Notes: generated from the sequence alone by a model not told the origin. A stretch of 64,000 bases of DNA from Chryseobacterium formosum (GCF_026460885.1 NZ_JAOVZW010000001.1:558001-622000), one strand, 5' to 3'; positions 26,987 to 35,927 are shown, counted from the stretch's first letter. Numbers and translations: made by a program.

Positions 26987-28255
26987 ATGTTACAGGTTCA
27001 ATTTTTGCGCGACAATAAAGAACGCGTTTTAGAAGGTCTTCAGAAGAGACAATTCAAGAATCTTGAGTTGGTAGACGAGGCTATCGTTACCGATGAAGAA
27101 AGAAAGAAAATTCAGTTTGAATTAGATTCGCAACTTTCCGAAATCAACAAAATTTCCAAAGAAATTGGTATTTTAATGAAAGAGGGAAAAAGAGAAGAAG
27201 CAGAATCATCCAAATCTAAAACAGCACAGTTCAAAGAGTCGAGCGCAGAGTTGAAATCTCAATTGGAAGCTATCGAAAAAACATTGCTTGATATTTTATA
27301 TCAAATTCCAAACGTTCCTTACGAATCGGTAAAAGCAGGAGTTTCTGCTGATGATAACGAAATTATTTATCAGTCTCATGATGTAGAAGGCTTAGGTGAA
27401 GGGGCAATTCCTCACTGGGAATTGGCAAAAAAATACAATTTGATTGATTTTGAATTGGGGGTGAAAATTGCCGGAGCAGGTTTTCCTGTGTACTTCGGGA
27501 AAGGAGCGAGATTGCAGAGAGCTTTGGTTCAATACTTTTTAGATAAAAATACTGATGCAGGTTATCTTGAAGTCAATCCACCTCACGTTGTAAATGAAGC
27601 TTCTGGTTATGGAACGGGTCAGTTACCGGATAAAGAAGGGCAGATGTATTATATTAATGCAGATGATTTATATTTAATTCCAACAGCCGAAGTTCCGGTA
27701 ACGAATTTATACCGTGATGTTTTGTTGGATGAAAAAGATCTTCCGATTAAGAATACAGCTTTTTCTCAATGTTACAGAAGAGAAGCAGGAAGTTACGGAG
27801 CTCATGTAAGAGGTCTGAACCGTCTTCATCAGTTTGAAAAAGTAGAGATTGTGAGAATCGAAAAGCCTGAAAATTCTTATGCTGTTTTAGAAGAAATGGT
27901 AGAGCATATTAAAGGGATTTTAGAAGATCTTGAATTGCCTTACAGAGTATTGAGACTTTGTGGTGGCGATACAGGTTTTGCTTCAGCAATGACTTATGAT
28001 TTTGAAGTTTGGAGTGCTGCTCAGGAAAAATGGTTGGAAGTAAGTTCTGTTTCAAATTTTGAAACGTTTCAGGCGAATAGATTGAAGTGCCGTTACAAAA
28101 CAGACGGAAAATCTCAGTTGGTTCATACTCTGAATGGTTCTGCAATGGCATTACCGAGAATTATGGCAGCTTTGCTTGAGAATAACCAAACGGAAGAAGG
28201 AATTAAGCTTCCTAAGAAAATCGCTGAGTATGCGAGATTTGAATTGATTAATTAA
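26987..28255 (+). CDS. serS: Seryl-tRNA synthetase
   Basis: This is a cytoplasmic class II synthetase that charges tRNA-Ser, 422 aa as usual for bacteria. The N-terminal coiled-coil arm that grips the tRNA is at about 25-105 (ELDSQLSEINKISKEIGILMKEG and following). The catalytic core has TAEVPVTNLYRD, motif 2 CYRREAGSYGAHVRGLNRLHQF and motif 3 NGSAMALPRIMAALLENNQ. It is monocistronic with its own terminator. Its probable leader is a heptad repeat hairpin, which could affect expression. Confidence 0.98.
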   Translation: MLQVQFLRDNKERVLEGLQKRQFKNLELVDEAIVTDEERKKIQFELDSQLSEINKISKEIGILMKEGKREEAESSKSKTAQFKESSAELKSQLEAIEKTLLDILYQIPNVPYESVKAGVSADDNEIIYQSHDVEGLGEGAIPHWELAKKYNLIDFELGVKIAGAGFPVYFGKGARLQRALVQYFLDKNTDAGYLEVNPPHVVNEASGYGTGQLPDKEGQMYYINADDLYLIPTAEVPVTNLYRDVLLDEKDLPIKNTAFSQCYRREAGSYGAHVRGLNRLHQFEKVEIVRIEKPENSYAVLEEMVEHIKGILEDLELPYRVLRLCGGDTGFASAMTYDFEVWSAAQEKWLEVSSVSNFETFQANRLKCRYKTDGKSQLVHTLNGSAMALPRIMAALLENNQTEEGIKLPKKIAEYARFELIN

Positions 28256-28278
28256 TTTTCTCACATTTTAAATATTTT

Positions 28279-28306
28279 AAAGTCATCCATTTTGGGTGAC
28301 TTTTTT
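28279..28306 (+). terminator. Intrinsic terminator of serS
   Basis: An 11-bp stem (AAAGTCATCCA/TGGGTGACTTT, one wobble) with a 3-nt loop is followed by six Ts. Confidence 0.9.
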
Positions 28307-28423
28307 AATAGCTATAGCTAAGAAACTAATTTGGACATCTAAAGTTGAAGATTTATAAGTCGCTTTGATTGGTAAAATATTTTGAAAAGTTATTTAAATT
28401 GTGGCTTTATATTTTAAAATCAT

Positions 28424-29440
28424 TTATTTCAACGTCCATTTCACAAAATCATCCATCACTTCTTCCCAATGCGGTTTGTCATGGTTTGTTTTTCCGTTTT
28501 CCACTTCAAAGAAATTGTGTTCGAGGTTTAAATATCTTTTCAGCGTCAGATTATTTTTGTTTTCTCTGATAAAAAAGAGTGGAACTATATCATTCAAATC
28601 ACTTGCAATATCATGAGTTCCGTAAGCGATATAAATAGGTTTATTGAAATTTAACCAATCATCCAATAAAGGAACAGAAAAGGATTTCCAAGCTAATAAA
28701 TTAGGATTTTCTTCCACTTTTTTGGGATTGTAAGCATCACGTAATGTTTGATATTCTTTCTCGATTTCTTTGTCAGCTTTCTCCCATGAAATACGGTTCT
28801 GTTCTGCATCTTTTCTGTAATCTCTAATCATTTGGTCAATTCTTCCAAAAGGATTAGCAGAAAATAGTCCGAGTTTAGACACATTTTTGTTAGCAATAGC
28901 AATTTTAGTGGCCACTTTTGAACCTTGGGAAGAACCAGCTACAATCAACTTCGAATGATCTACCCATTTCTGTTTATTTAGAAATTTCAATACTTTCTGA
29001 GCCCGGTTGACATAGTTTTCCAGATAATCTGCTTTTTGGAATTCAATAGTTGGTTCATTTTTATTTTTAGAATTTCCAAAATACCAATAAGATTCATTAA
29101 TGTCTTTTTCATCAGCAATTAATGGTGTTTCCGGCATTGCGATTACCACAAGGTGATAATACTTAACGATGGTGGAAATGTCAAAATTGCTTATTCCGCC
29201 GCCAATCATCCAAATTCCTTCTTCTTTTGAATTCACATAAAGCGGATAGGGAAGTGAACCTTGACACCAAAGAAAAATAGGCTTTTTATCTTTCAGTTCG
29301 GTATCAACGACCATAAATTCTATCTTTTCATTTTTATTTGAAATTTCAAAAGCAGTCGATTGATTGTTAATTATTTTTCCCTGTTGAGAGATAAAAAATT
29401 GAGACAGAATTATAAATAAAAAACTAATTTTAAGTTTCAT
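28424..29440 (-). CDS. Exported alpha/beta hydrolase-like protein
   Basis: This is a 338-aa secreted protein. The signal peptide is residues 1-18 (MKLKISFLFIILSQFFIS). The nucleophile elbow is in VAGSSQGSKVATKIA (GxSxG), with a later Asp in YGTHDIASDLND and the catalytic-type His in LNLEHNFFEVENGK. The substrate is unknown; an acyl or peptidase-like esterase is possible. It starts 12 bp after the TauE/SafE gene at the end of the cbb3 oxidase region, so it may ride on that transcript although no functional link is obvious. Confidence 0.75.
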   Translation of the reverse strand: MKLKISFLFIILSQFFISQQGKIINNQSTAFEISNKNEKIEFMVVDTELKDKKPIFLWCQGSLPYPLYVNSKEEGIWMIGGGISNFDISTIVKYYHLVVIAMPETPLIADEKDINESYWYFGNSKNKNEPTIEFQKADYLENYVNRAQKVLKFLNKQKWVDHSKLIVAGSSQGSKVATKIAIANKNVSKLGLFSANPFGRIDQMIRDYRKDAEQNRISWEKADKEIEKEYQTLRDAYNPKKVEENPNLLAWKSFSVPLLDDWLNFNKPIYIAYGTHDIASDLNDIVPLFFIRENKNNLTLKRYLNLEHNFFEVENGKTNHDKPHWEEVMDDFVKWTLK

Positions 29441-29452
29441 AAAAATTATTTA

Positions 29453-30214
29453 TTAATGACAGGTTGCCGGATTATGTTTATGATTCGGGTCTGTATTATG
29501 ACAATTAATATCATGCTCCGGGGAAACCTTCATTGCTTCCGATGGCGGAGAAATGTAAGGAATACCGAGTTCAAGACCTCTTAGAATAAACAATCCACCA
29601 AGGATAATCATTACAACAGGAACAAATTTTAACACTTTAATTCTGAAAGACTGGTTAATTAAATTTCCGACCAAAACAACTGTAAACATAAACGGAAGTG
29701 TTCCCAACCCAAATAAAGCCATATAGGAAGCACCTTGCCAAATTCCGCCGCTTGCGAGACTCGCCGTTAATGCCATATAAACCATTCCGCATGGTAGAAA
29801 TCCGTTTAAAATTCCTGTAGTGAATCTTGAGCGGTAATCTGCTTTTTGTAGTAATCTTCCTAAGTTAGATTTAACTTTAAAAAGAAATTTTGAGATGAAA
29901 GGAATTTTTGAAGCAAAATCTTTTCCGCCAAATGAAAATAATGCCATGATAATCAATAAAATTCCTACTCCAATCGTAAGATATTGTTGAAAACCTGCCA
30001 TTTCAAATCCCTGTCCGATAATTCCTAAAACAGCTCCCAAAAAAGCATAAGTAGAAATTCTTCCGAACTGATAAGTAAGATTCTGAAGATAATAATTGGT
30101 TGCCTGCTTTTTGGTTAAACCCATTGATAACGCAATGGGACCACACATTCCGATACAGTGAAAACCGGATGCGAAACCTAAACCAATTGCAGATATAATC
30201 AATGCTATTTCCAT
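29453..30214 (-). CDS. TauE/SafE (UreH/DsbD-like) membrane protein of the cbb3 cluster
   Basis: This is an inner-membrane protein of 253 aa with about six helices. The start FASGFHCIGMCGPIALSMG and the repeat-like GILNGFLPCGMVYMAL carry the cysteines typical of the DsbD_2/UreH-like group. The C-terminal tail is rich in His and Cys (HDINCHNTDPNHKHNPATCH), which suggests metal binding. In cbb3 clusters this family is thought to help copper delivery to the oxidase. It overlaps fixH by 10 bp, which supports cotranscription. The copper role is an inference. Confidence 0.82.
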   Translation of the reverse strand: MEIALIISAIGLGFASGFHCIGMCGPIALSMGLTKKQATNYYLQNLTYQFGRISTYAFLGAVLGIIGQGFEMAGFQQYLTIGVGILLIIMALFSFGGKDFASKIPFISKFLFKVKSNLGRLLQKADYRSRFTTGILNGFLPCGMVYMALTASLASGGIWQGASYMALFGLGTLPFMFTVVLVGNLINQSFRIKVLKFVPVVMIILGGLFILRGLELGIPYISPPSEAMKVSPEHDINCHNTDPNHKHNPATCH

Positions 30215-30657
30215 ATCACATCATAGTCGAGTCTGTAGTCAACTTTATCTTTTGTCCACATCAGTCTTAAGGTATAATTTCCATTTTTTAAAACTGTTTT
30301 TGGTATTGTGAATGAACGAGTAGCGTCTAATGTTTCTTTTCTTTTTACATCTAAATTCTGGTCATCTGATCTGTTTAAAACAAAGCTGATTTTAGAATTT
30401 GAATTGTTGATGTCTTCAGGAAAAGTTAATTTAATTCCTGTCGGAGATTGAGAATATACCGGTTTTTCAGCCAAATCATCTGCACGCTTCTTAGCATCGA
30501 TTACTGATTGGTACTGAAGTTCTTCTTCATAATAATGTTCGGTCACCATTTCGGAGTTTTTTTGTCCGTTTGGAAATAAGAACAACATCGATAAAATAAA
30601 TATGATAAAAGAGGCAAGTGCTAAAAATACGCCGTGTCCCCAAGTGAAATTTTTCAT
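30205..30657 (-). CDS. fixH: FixH/CcoH-like oxidase assembly protein
   Basis: This is a single-pass membrane protein of 150 aa from the ATG at 30657 (an upstream in-frame ATG would add 16 residues that precede the usual FixH start). One membrane helix spans about 8-27 (GVFLALASFIIFILSMLFLF). The periplasmic domain follows, with EHYYEEELQYQSVIDAKKRA and LRLMWTKDKVDYRLDYDVIW, typical of FixH. It helps assembly or stability of the cbb3 oxidase. It lies 19 bp downstream of ccoG and overlaps the next gene by 10 bp. Confidence 0.87.
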   Translation of the reverse strand: MKNFTWGHGVFLALASFIIFILSMLFLFPNGQKNSEMVTEHYYEEELQYQSVIDAKKRADDLAEKPVYSQSPTGIKLTFPEDINNSNSKISFVLNRSDDQNLDVKRKETLDATRSFTIPKTVLKNGNYTLRLMWTKDKVDYRLDYDVIWK

Positions 30658-30676
30658 AATGTAAAACTTAAAATAT

Positions 30677-32131
30677 TTAAAACTGTAATTTAAAAGGACC
30701 TTCAAAATAGGTTTGATACGAGTCGATCAAGTTACCTTTCATGTCGTAAACTCCTATCGTGATGTTTTGTTTAGATAAACTCATTTCGGCTTCCGGAAAG
30801 CTGATGTTGATGGTTCCTTTTGAAATTTTATCTCTGTCAACTGTAATTTTGCTGGATGCACTGAAACCTATTTCGGCATGAGCAGGATCAATTACTTTAA
30901 TGGTAACGATTTTCTTGTCGTTGGTTTTATTCAGGAAAGTATAATTGTAAGTGTTGATGATTTTTCCGTCTCTTACAAAGAATGTACTTCCTGCAGGTTT
31001 GATGAATTTTGCTTCCATTTCGCCACGGTTGTATAGTAAGAATCCTAAAAATCCTACCAGAAAAACTAAAACGACTGCAAAACCTTTCATTCTTCCTGTG
31101 AATTTATATGGAGTTCCTGTTTCGATTTCTTTTTCAGAAGCATATCTTACCAATCCTTTTGGAAGCCCCACTTTCTCCATCACTTCATCACAGGCATCGA
31201 TACAAGCAGTACAGTTGACGCATTCCAATTGTTGCCCGTCTCTGATATCAATTCCGGTCGGACAAACCACTACGCATTGATAACAATCGATACAATCTCC
31301 TTTTCCGGCTGCTTTTCTGTCTTCACCTTTTCTCCATTTGGAACGATTTTCACCTCTTTTAAAATCATAAAAAACGTTGATGGTTTCCTTATCAATTAAA
31401 ACACCTTGTAACCTTCCGTACGGACAAACCAAAGTACAAACCTGTTCTCTGAACCACGCAAATACAAAGTAAAATGCTGCGGTAAAAAGAATCATTACTA
31501 TGAAATTTGTTGTATGCGCAAACGGACCGTCTGATACAATTTGGATTACTTGTTCGTAACCCACAATGTACATAAACATGAAGTGTGTAATGATTAGTGA
31601 AATCACAACGTAAACTGACCATTTCAAACTTCTTTTCCAAATTTTCTCACTGTCCCATTCTTGTCTGTCCAGCTTCATTTGCTTGTTACGGTCTCCTTCA
31701 ATCCAAAATTCAATTTTACGAAATACAGATTCCATAAAAATTGTCTGAGGGCAAATCCACCCGCAGAAAATTCTTCCGAATGCTATCGTAAAAATAATAA
31801 TGAATATAAGAGAAGCAATAGCGCCTAAAGTAAGGATAAAGAAATCCTGAGGATAAAAAGGCTGTCCTGCAATGAAAAACTCTCTGTCGATTACATTAAA
31901 CAAAAAAAACGGATTTCCATTAATTTTGATAAATGGTACAGCAAAGTAGATAATGAGAAGAATGTAACTTACTAATTCTCTTTTGTTGGTGTATTTACCT
32001 TTTGGTTTCTTTGGAAAAACCCATTTTCTTTTTCCGGATTGTTCCATTGTGCCTATAGAATCTCTATAGGTTTCAGGGTCTAAAACCTGTCCCTGTCCGC
32101 CACGAGCGATGTCTTCATCTATTTTTGACAT
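30677..32131 (-). CDS. ccoG: cbb3 oxidase accessory protein CcoG (RdxA/FixG)
   Basis: This is a membrane ferredoxin-like protein of 484 aa involved in copper reduction and assembly of cbb3 oxidase. Helices lie at about 50-70, 95-120, 165-185, 200-225 and 340-360. Conserved cysteines are GRIFCGWICPQTIFME, EQVCTLVCPYGRLQG and the two 4Fe-4S sets CIDCYQCVVVCP and CVNCTACIDACDEVM. The C-terminal periplasmic Ig-like domain is complete. It lies about 96 bp downstream of ccoP, with a strong hairpin between, so its level may be set apart from the structural genes. Confidence 0.94.
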   Translation of the reverse strand: MSKIDEDIARGGQGQVLDPETYRDSIGTMEQSGKRKWVFPKKPKGKYTNKRELVSYILLIIYFAVPFIKINGNPFFLFNVIDREFFIAGQPFYPQDFFILTLGAIASLIFIIIFTIAFGRIFCGWICPQTIFMESVFRKIEFWIEGDRNKQMKLDRQEWDSEKIWKRSLKWSVYVVISLIITHFMFMYIVGYEQVIQIVSDGPFAHTTNFIVMILFTAAFYFVFAWFREQVCTLVCPYGRLQGVLIDKETINVFYDFKRGENRSKWRKGEDRKAAGKGDCIDCYQCVVVCPTGIDIRDGQQLECVNCTACIDACDEVMEKVGLPKGLVRYASEKEIETGTPYKFTGRMKGFAVVLVFLVGFLGFLLYNRGEMEAKFIKPAGSTFFVRDGKIINTYNYTFLNKTNDKKIVTIKVIDPAHAEIGFSASSKITVDRDKISKGTINISFPEAEMSLSKQNITIGVYDMKGNLIDSYQTYFEGPFKLQF

Positions 32132-32152
32132 TTTATTCTAGGTTTTAAAAAA

Positions 32153-32204
32153 GAAAAAACATAATTCGTTACTATTTTTATCTAATAACAAATTATGTTT
32201 TTTC
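32153..32204 (-). terminator. Large hairpin between ccoP and ccoG, possible attenuating terminator
   Basis: The arms GAAAAAACATAATT (32153-32166) and AATTATGTTTTTTC (32191-32204) are perfect 14-bp complements around a 24-nt loop. On the minus strand the structure is followed by a T-rich run. Confidence 0.65.
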
Positions 32205-32227
32205 ATATATTTTCTATTTTTTTTAAA

Positions 32228-33106
32228 TTACTTTTTTTCCCAATGAGCTTCGTCACCGTATGGAGGTGCACCGCCTTCTGCAGGAGTAATTGGTTTTTTC
32301 ATCTGATTGATTGAGTAAACATAAGCTGCAACATTTTGGATGTCTGTACCTGTTAAAACTCCGTTTTTACCCCAAGCTTGCATCGCTGTTCCAGTTACAC
32401 CATTTTCAACAACATGGAATACGTTTTTAAATAATGTTTTCTCAGGTTGGTTGTGCCAGAAATTATCTGTCAAGTTAGGACCAATCCCACCTTTACCACC
32501 ATCTGAGTGGCAAGATACACAGTTGCTTTTGAAAATTTCTTCACCTGCTGCGATATTATCTTCAGAGAATACAGCTGTTTCAATTGTTACAGGTGGCTGA
32601 CTTTCGTTAAAAATCTCAATTGCCGCCATTTGCTCTTTATATTCTTTATCATACTCACTGATTGGGTGAGCAAAATCTGTAAATGCATAAGCGCAAATAT
32701 AAACGATACAAAATACAGTTCCGAAGTAGAATAAACCTAACCACCATTTTGGTAATTGATTGTCTAATTCCATAATTCCATCAAAACCGTGGTCAATTAA
32801 GATGTCTTTTTCGTGAGAATCAGATTGCTTTTTGAAAGCTGCGTCATATTGTCTCTTTAAAAAAGGAATTTTCTTTTCGTTAAGATAAGCAGATTTTTCT
32901 TCAACAGATAGTTTTTTGAACTTATTGTTTTCAATTAAATCTCCAATCGCACTGTGAATGAATGCTAAAATTGCACTGATCACAACTGTTCCCCAGAAAT
33001 ATGGTGAAGCTAAAAACGAGTAGCTCTGAACAAATAAATAATAAAATATTACTAATAATACTGTTATTATCAAGATGTTTACAACAACCGGTGTTCTTTG
33101 TTTCAT
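32228..33106 (-). CDS. ccoP: cbb3 oxidase subunit CcoP, single-heme form
   Basis: This is a membrane c-type cytochrome subunit of cbb3 oxidase, 292 aa. There are two N-terminal helices, a loop, the FixP/CcoP N-terminal region (about 105-160, FDGIMELDNQLPKWWLGLFYFGTVF) and one cytochrome c domain with CVSCH at 196-200 and a probable axial Met in GTAMQAW. Proteobacterial CcoP has two CXXCH motifs; only one is present here. It lies 9 bp after ccoQ. The single-heme form affects the number of electron carriers in the complex. Confidence 0.92.
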   Translation of the reverse strand: MKQRTPVVVNILIITVLLVIFYYLFVQSYSFLASPYFWGTVVISAILAFIHSAIGDLIENNKFKKLSVEEKSAYLNEKKIPFLKRQYDAAFKKQSDSHEKDILIDHGFDGIMELDNQLPKWWLGLFYFGTVFCIVYICAYAFTDFAHPISEYDKEYKEQMAAIEIFNESQPPVTIETAVFSEDNIAAGEEIFKSNCVSCHSDGGKGGIGPNLTDNFWHNQPEKTLFKNVFHVVENGVTGTAMQAWGKNGVLTGTDIQNVAAYVYSINQMKKPITPAEGGAPPYGDEAHWEKK

Positions 33107-33115
33107 AATAATTGT

Positions 33116-33313
33116 TTAATTTTTTAAATTAAAATCATCTTCGTCATCCTCAAGAGGTGCATGCTCTTCTTCTTTATAATATTTTTTAGGCCTGCTAAAA
33201 ACATATATAATAAGAGAAACGAAAAACAGCATAAAGAATATCAGAGCCAATGTTTGGTAAAAACCTGCATTGTCGGTATTGGATAATATGTCTTTAAAGT
33301 TTTGAGGAATCAT
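33116..33313 (-). CDS. ccoQ: cbb3 oxidase small subunit CcoQ
   Basis: This is a 65-aa protein with one membrane helix (about 19-41, FYQTLALIFFMLFFVSLIIYVF) followed by a short basic segment RPKKYYKEE and an acidic tail EDDEDDF. Size, position between ccoNO and ccoP, and the Y-V-F-x-R-P pattern fit CcoQ/FixQ, which stabilises the oxidase. Confidence 0.85.
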   Translation of the reverse strand: MIPQNFKDILSNTDNAGFYQTLALIFFMLFFVSLIIYVFSRPKKYYKEEEHAPLEDDEDDFNLKN

Positions 33314-33329
33314 CTTACGCTTTTAATGT

Positions 33330-35591
33330 TTAGTTATTACTAGCTGTTTTTATTTCTGTCGTTTTGATATCTGTACCCAATCTCTGTAAATAAGAAATTA
33401 AAGCAATGATTTCTTTCTTCTCAAGTTCACCTTTAGGTCTTTTTGCATAAGCATCTTTTAAGTCAGCTGCTTCTACAAAAATGTCTTTTACAATTTTTGC
33501 TGCTTGATTATCTGCCCACTTATCAGCAGAGTCAATTTGAGCTTTTGTATAAGGTACATCGTAAGTACTCTTCATAAACTTGATTTTATCAACCATTTTA
33601 GATCTGTCTAAATTGTTTGAAATCAACCAAGGATAACGAGGCATGATAGAACCTGCAGACGTAGATCTTGGGTTATACATGTGTTTGTAATGCCAAGAAC
33701 TTGGGTTTTTACCACCTTCTCTGTGCAAATCTGGTCCTGTTCTCTTAGAACCCCATAAGAATGGTCTGTCGTAAACGAATTCCCCTGCTTTAGAGTACTG
33801 TCCGTTTTTACCGTTAAATCTTACAATCTCGTCTCTGAATGGTCTTACCATCTGAGAGTGACAAGCGTTACAACCTTCACGGATATATAAATCTCTACCT
33901 TCCAATTCTAATGGTGAATATGGTTTCACCGCAGAGATTGTAGGTACACTTTTCTTAAGAGATAGAGTAGGAATGATTTCTACCATACTTCCTATTGAAA
34001 TAGTAAGCAATGACATTACTGTTAATAGCATCGGCATTCTTTCCAACCAAAGGTGGAATCCTTCTCCTTCTTTTCTTTTGTTGCTGATATTTGCCAAAGC
34101 CGGAGCTTCTGCAGGAACTTCTTTTTGGAATGATCCTTTTCTAATTGTCTTATAAACATTCACAACTAATAACAGACCTCCAGAAAGATAGAATAAACCT
34201 CCTAAGAATCTTAATTTATAGTAAGGAATAATTGCAGTAACAGTATCTAACCAGTTTTTCCACAATAAAGTTCCATCAGGATTAAATTGTTTCCACATTA
34301 ACCCTTGTGTAAATCCAGCGATATACATTGGTACAGCATAGAAAATAATTCCTAAAGTACCCAACCAGAAATGCCAGTTTGCTAATTTTACAGACCAGAT
34401 TTTGGTTCTCCACATAATTGGTACCAAGTAATAGATAACACCGAATGCCATGAAACCATTCCATCCTAATGCTCCTAAGTGAACGTGACCAATTACCCAG
34501 TCGGTAAAGTGACCAATTTTGTTGATGTTTTTTGTTGCCAATAAAGGTCCTTCGAAAGTTGCCATACCATAACAAGTAACTGCAACAACAAAGAATTTAA
34601 GAATAGGATTTTCTCTTACTTTATCCCACGCTCCTCTTAAAGTAAGAAGACCGTTTAGCATTCCTCCCCAAGATGGAGCAATTAGCATGATTGAGAAACC
34701 TGTTCCCACCGCTTGAGCCCATGCTGGTAATGCTGTATACTGAAGGTGGTGAGGACCAGCCCAGATATATACGAAAATTAATGACCAGAAGTGAATAATC
34801 GAAAGTTTATACGAGAATACAGGTCTGTCTGCTGCTTTTGGTAAGAAATAATACATCAAACCAAGAACTGGAGTTGTCAATACGAATGCAACTGCATTGT
34901 GACCGTACCACCATTGAACGATAGCATCTTTTACCCCTGCATATGCTGAATAAGATTTCCATCCAGAGAATGATAAAGGTACTTCAAGGTTGTTGAAGAT
35001 GTGTAGCATCGCTACCGCTACCCAAGTTCCTAAATAAAACCAAATTGCAACGTAAAGGTGTCTTACTCTTCTCTTTTTGATCGTCAATATCATGTTTACT
35101 CCGAAGATAATCCAAGATATTGCAATTAATATGTCGATTGGCCACTCGTGCTCAGCATATTCTTTTGAAGTATTTATCCCCATAAAGAATGTGATGAAAG
35201 TCGCTACAATCATGATTTGCCAAGTCCAGAAATGAACCCAAGAAAGTGTATCGCTATACATTCTTGTTTTTAGTAATCTCTGTGTAGAATAATAAACTCC
35301 TACATAAACAATGTTACAAACAAATGCAAAAATTACCGTGTTGGTGTGTAGCATTCTTATTCTACCAAACCCTAACGCACCGTTGGTATTAATTAATCCT
35401 TGTATGTTTCCTGATGCCAAACTGTTGATTGTTGTATCGTCAGTTCCGAACAAAAACTCAGGTAACTCAGGATAGAAAAGCATCAATGCTGCCGTCAAAC
35501 CAAACACGAAACCGATAATTCCAAAAACTATGGTCGCGTAAAGGAATGCTCGAACAATATTGTTGTCATAACTAAACTTTTGTGTCTCCAT
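33330..35591 (-). CDS. ccoNO: Fused cbb3 oxidase subunits CcoN and CcoO
   Basis: This is the terminal oxidase core, 753 aa. Residues about 1-480 are the heme-copper catalytic subunit CcoN with about 12 to 13 helices. Histidine motifs such as QWWYGHNAVAF (Cu-B region), WAGPHHLQYTA and HVHLGALGWNG serve as heme and copper ligands. After a linker (about 480-530) the protein continues into the CcoO-like monoheme cytochrome c part with CNACH (about 574-578), followed by MPRYPWL. CcoN and CcoO are separate in Proteobacteria; the fusion is a known Bacteroidota feature. It starts 5 bp after ccoS. Confidence 0.95.
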   Translation of the reverse strand: METQKFSYDNNIVRAFLYATIVFGIIGFVFGLTAALMLFYPELPEFLFGTDDTTINSLASGNIQGLINTNGALGFGRIRMLHTNTVIFAFVCNIVYVGVYYSTQRLLKTRMYSDTLSWVHFWTWQIMIVATFITFFMGINTSKEYAEHEWPIDILIAISWIIFGVNMILTIKKRRVRHLYVAIWFYLGTWVAVAMLHIFNNLEVPLSFSGWKSYSAYAGVKDAIVQWWYGHNAVAFVLTTPVLGLMYYFLPKAADRPVFSYKLSIIHFWSLIFVYIWAGPHHLQYTALPAWAQAVGTGFSIMLIAPSWGGMLNGLLTLRGAWDKVRENPILKFFVVAVTCYGMATFEGPLLATKNINKIGHFTDWVIGHVHLGALGWNGFMAFGVIYYLVPIMWRTKIWSVKLANWHFWLGTLGIIFYAVPMYIAGFTQGLMWKQFNPDGTLLWKNWLDTVTAIIPYYKLRFLGGLFYLSGGLLLVVNVYKTIRKGSFQKEVPAEAPALANISNKRKEGEGFHLWLERMPMLLTVMSLLTISIGSMVEIIPTLSLKKSVPTISAVKPYSPLELEGRDLYIREGCNACHSQMVRPFRDEIVRFNGKNGQYSKAGEFVYDRPFLWGSKRTGPDLHREGGKNPSSWHYKHMYNPRSTSAGSIMPRYPWLISNNLDRSKMVDKIKFMKSTYDVPYTKAQIDSADKWADNQAAKIVKDIFVEAADLKDAYAKRPKGELEKKEIIALISYLQRLGTDIKTTEIKTASNN

Positions 35592-35596
35592 ATTAA

Positions 35597-35818
35597 CTAT
35601 TCACTTTTTTCTTCAAATTTATTATTATCCTCTTTTTCCTTTTTATTTTCGTTGCCAGTTTCTTTTTTATCCTTTATTTCACCGGAATCAAAGAGTATTC
35701 TCACAGCTGGAGATTCATCATCTTCAAACTGTCCTTTTCTGGCGTTTACTATAAAAATAACCAAGAAAACTGCAGCCAAAGAAACGCTGCATAAGATCAT
35801 TAAATATAGAATATCCAT
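35597..35818 (-). CDS. ccoS: cbb3 oxidase maturation protein CcoS
   Basis: This is a 73-aa protein with one N-terminal helix (about 2-23, DILYLMILCSVSLAAVFLVIFI) followed by ARKGQFEDDESPAVRILFD, the recognised CcoS pattern, and a Lys/Glu-rich disordered tail. CcoS is needed for cofactor insertion in cbb3 oxidase. It is the first gene of the ccoS-NO-Q-P run, 5 bp ahead of ccoNO. Two TAnnTTTG elements and a CRP/FNR-like site lie upstream. Confidence 0.88.
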   Translation of the reverse strand: MDILYLMILCSVSLAAVFLVIFIVNARKGQFEDDESPAVRILFDSGEIKDKKETGNENKKEKEDNNKFEEKSE

Positions 35819-35825
35819 CTGACAA

Positions 35826-35857
35826 CAAAATTAACCTATTTTCGGGGTTCAAAATTA
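35826..35857 (-). promoter_or_regulatory. Two tandem -7 elements (TAATTTTG) upstream of ccoS
   Basis: TAATTTTG occurs twice on the minus strand (35857-35850 and 35833-35826). The TTTTG of the first could be the -33 of the second with a 16-nt spacer. The second would give a nearly leaderless ccoS mRNA. Confidence 0.5.
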
Positions 35858-35868
35858 GTGAAAAATAA

Positions 35869-35880
35869 TGACAATTATCA
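35869..35880. promoter_or_regulatory. CRP/FNR-like site upstream of the ccoS operon (TGACAATTATCA)
   Basis: This is an imperfect TGAC-N4-GTCA palindrome, upstream of both ccoS -7 elements (about 30 and 54 bp before the predicted starts). It resembles the site at 38376 next to the regulator gene. Confidence 0.45.
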
Positions 35881-35927
35881 CGAAATAGCGGCTTTGTCTA
35901 ATTTAAAATCAGTCTAAATAAGGGCTT

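Noticed and set aside
28309..28320. TAGCTATAGCTA palindrome after the serS terminator
   Set aside because: Perfect but isolated. It has no neighbouring promoter or T run and is short enough to occur by chance in AT-rich DNA.
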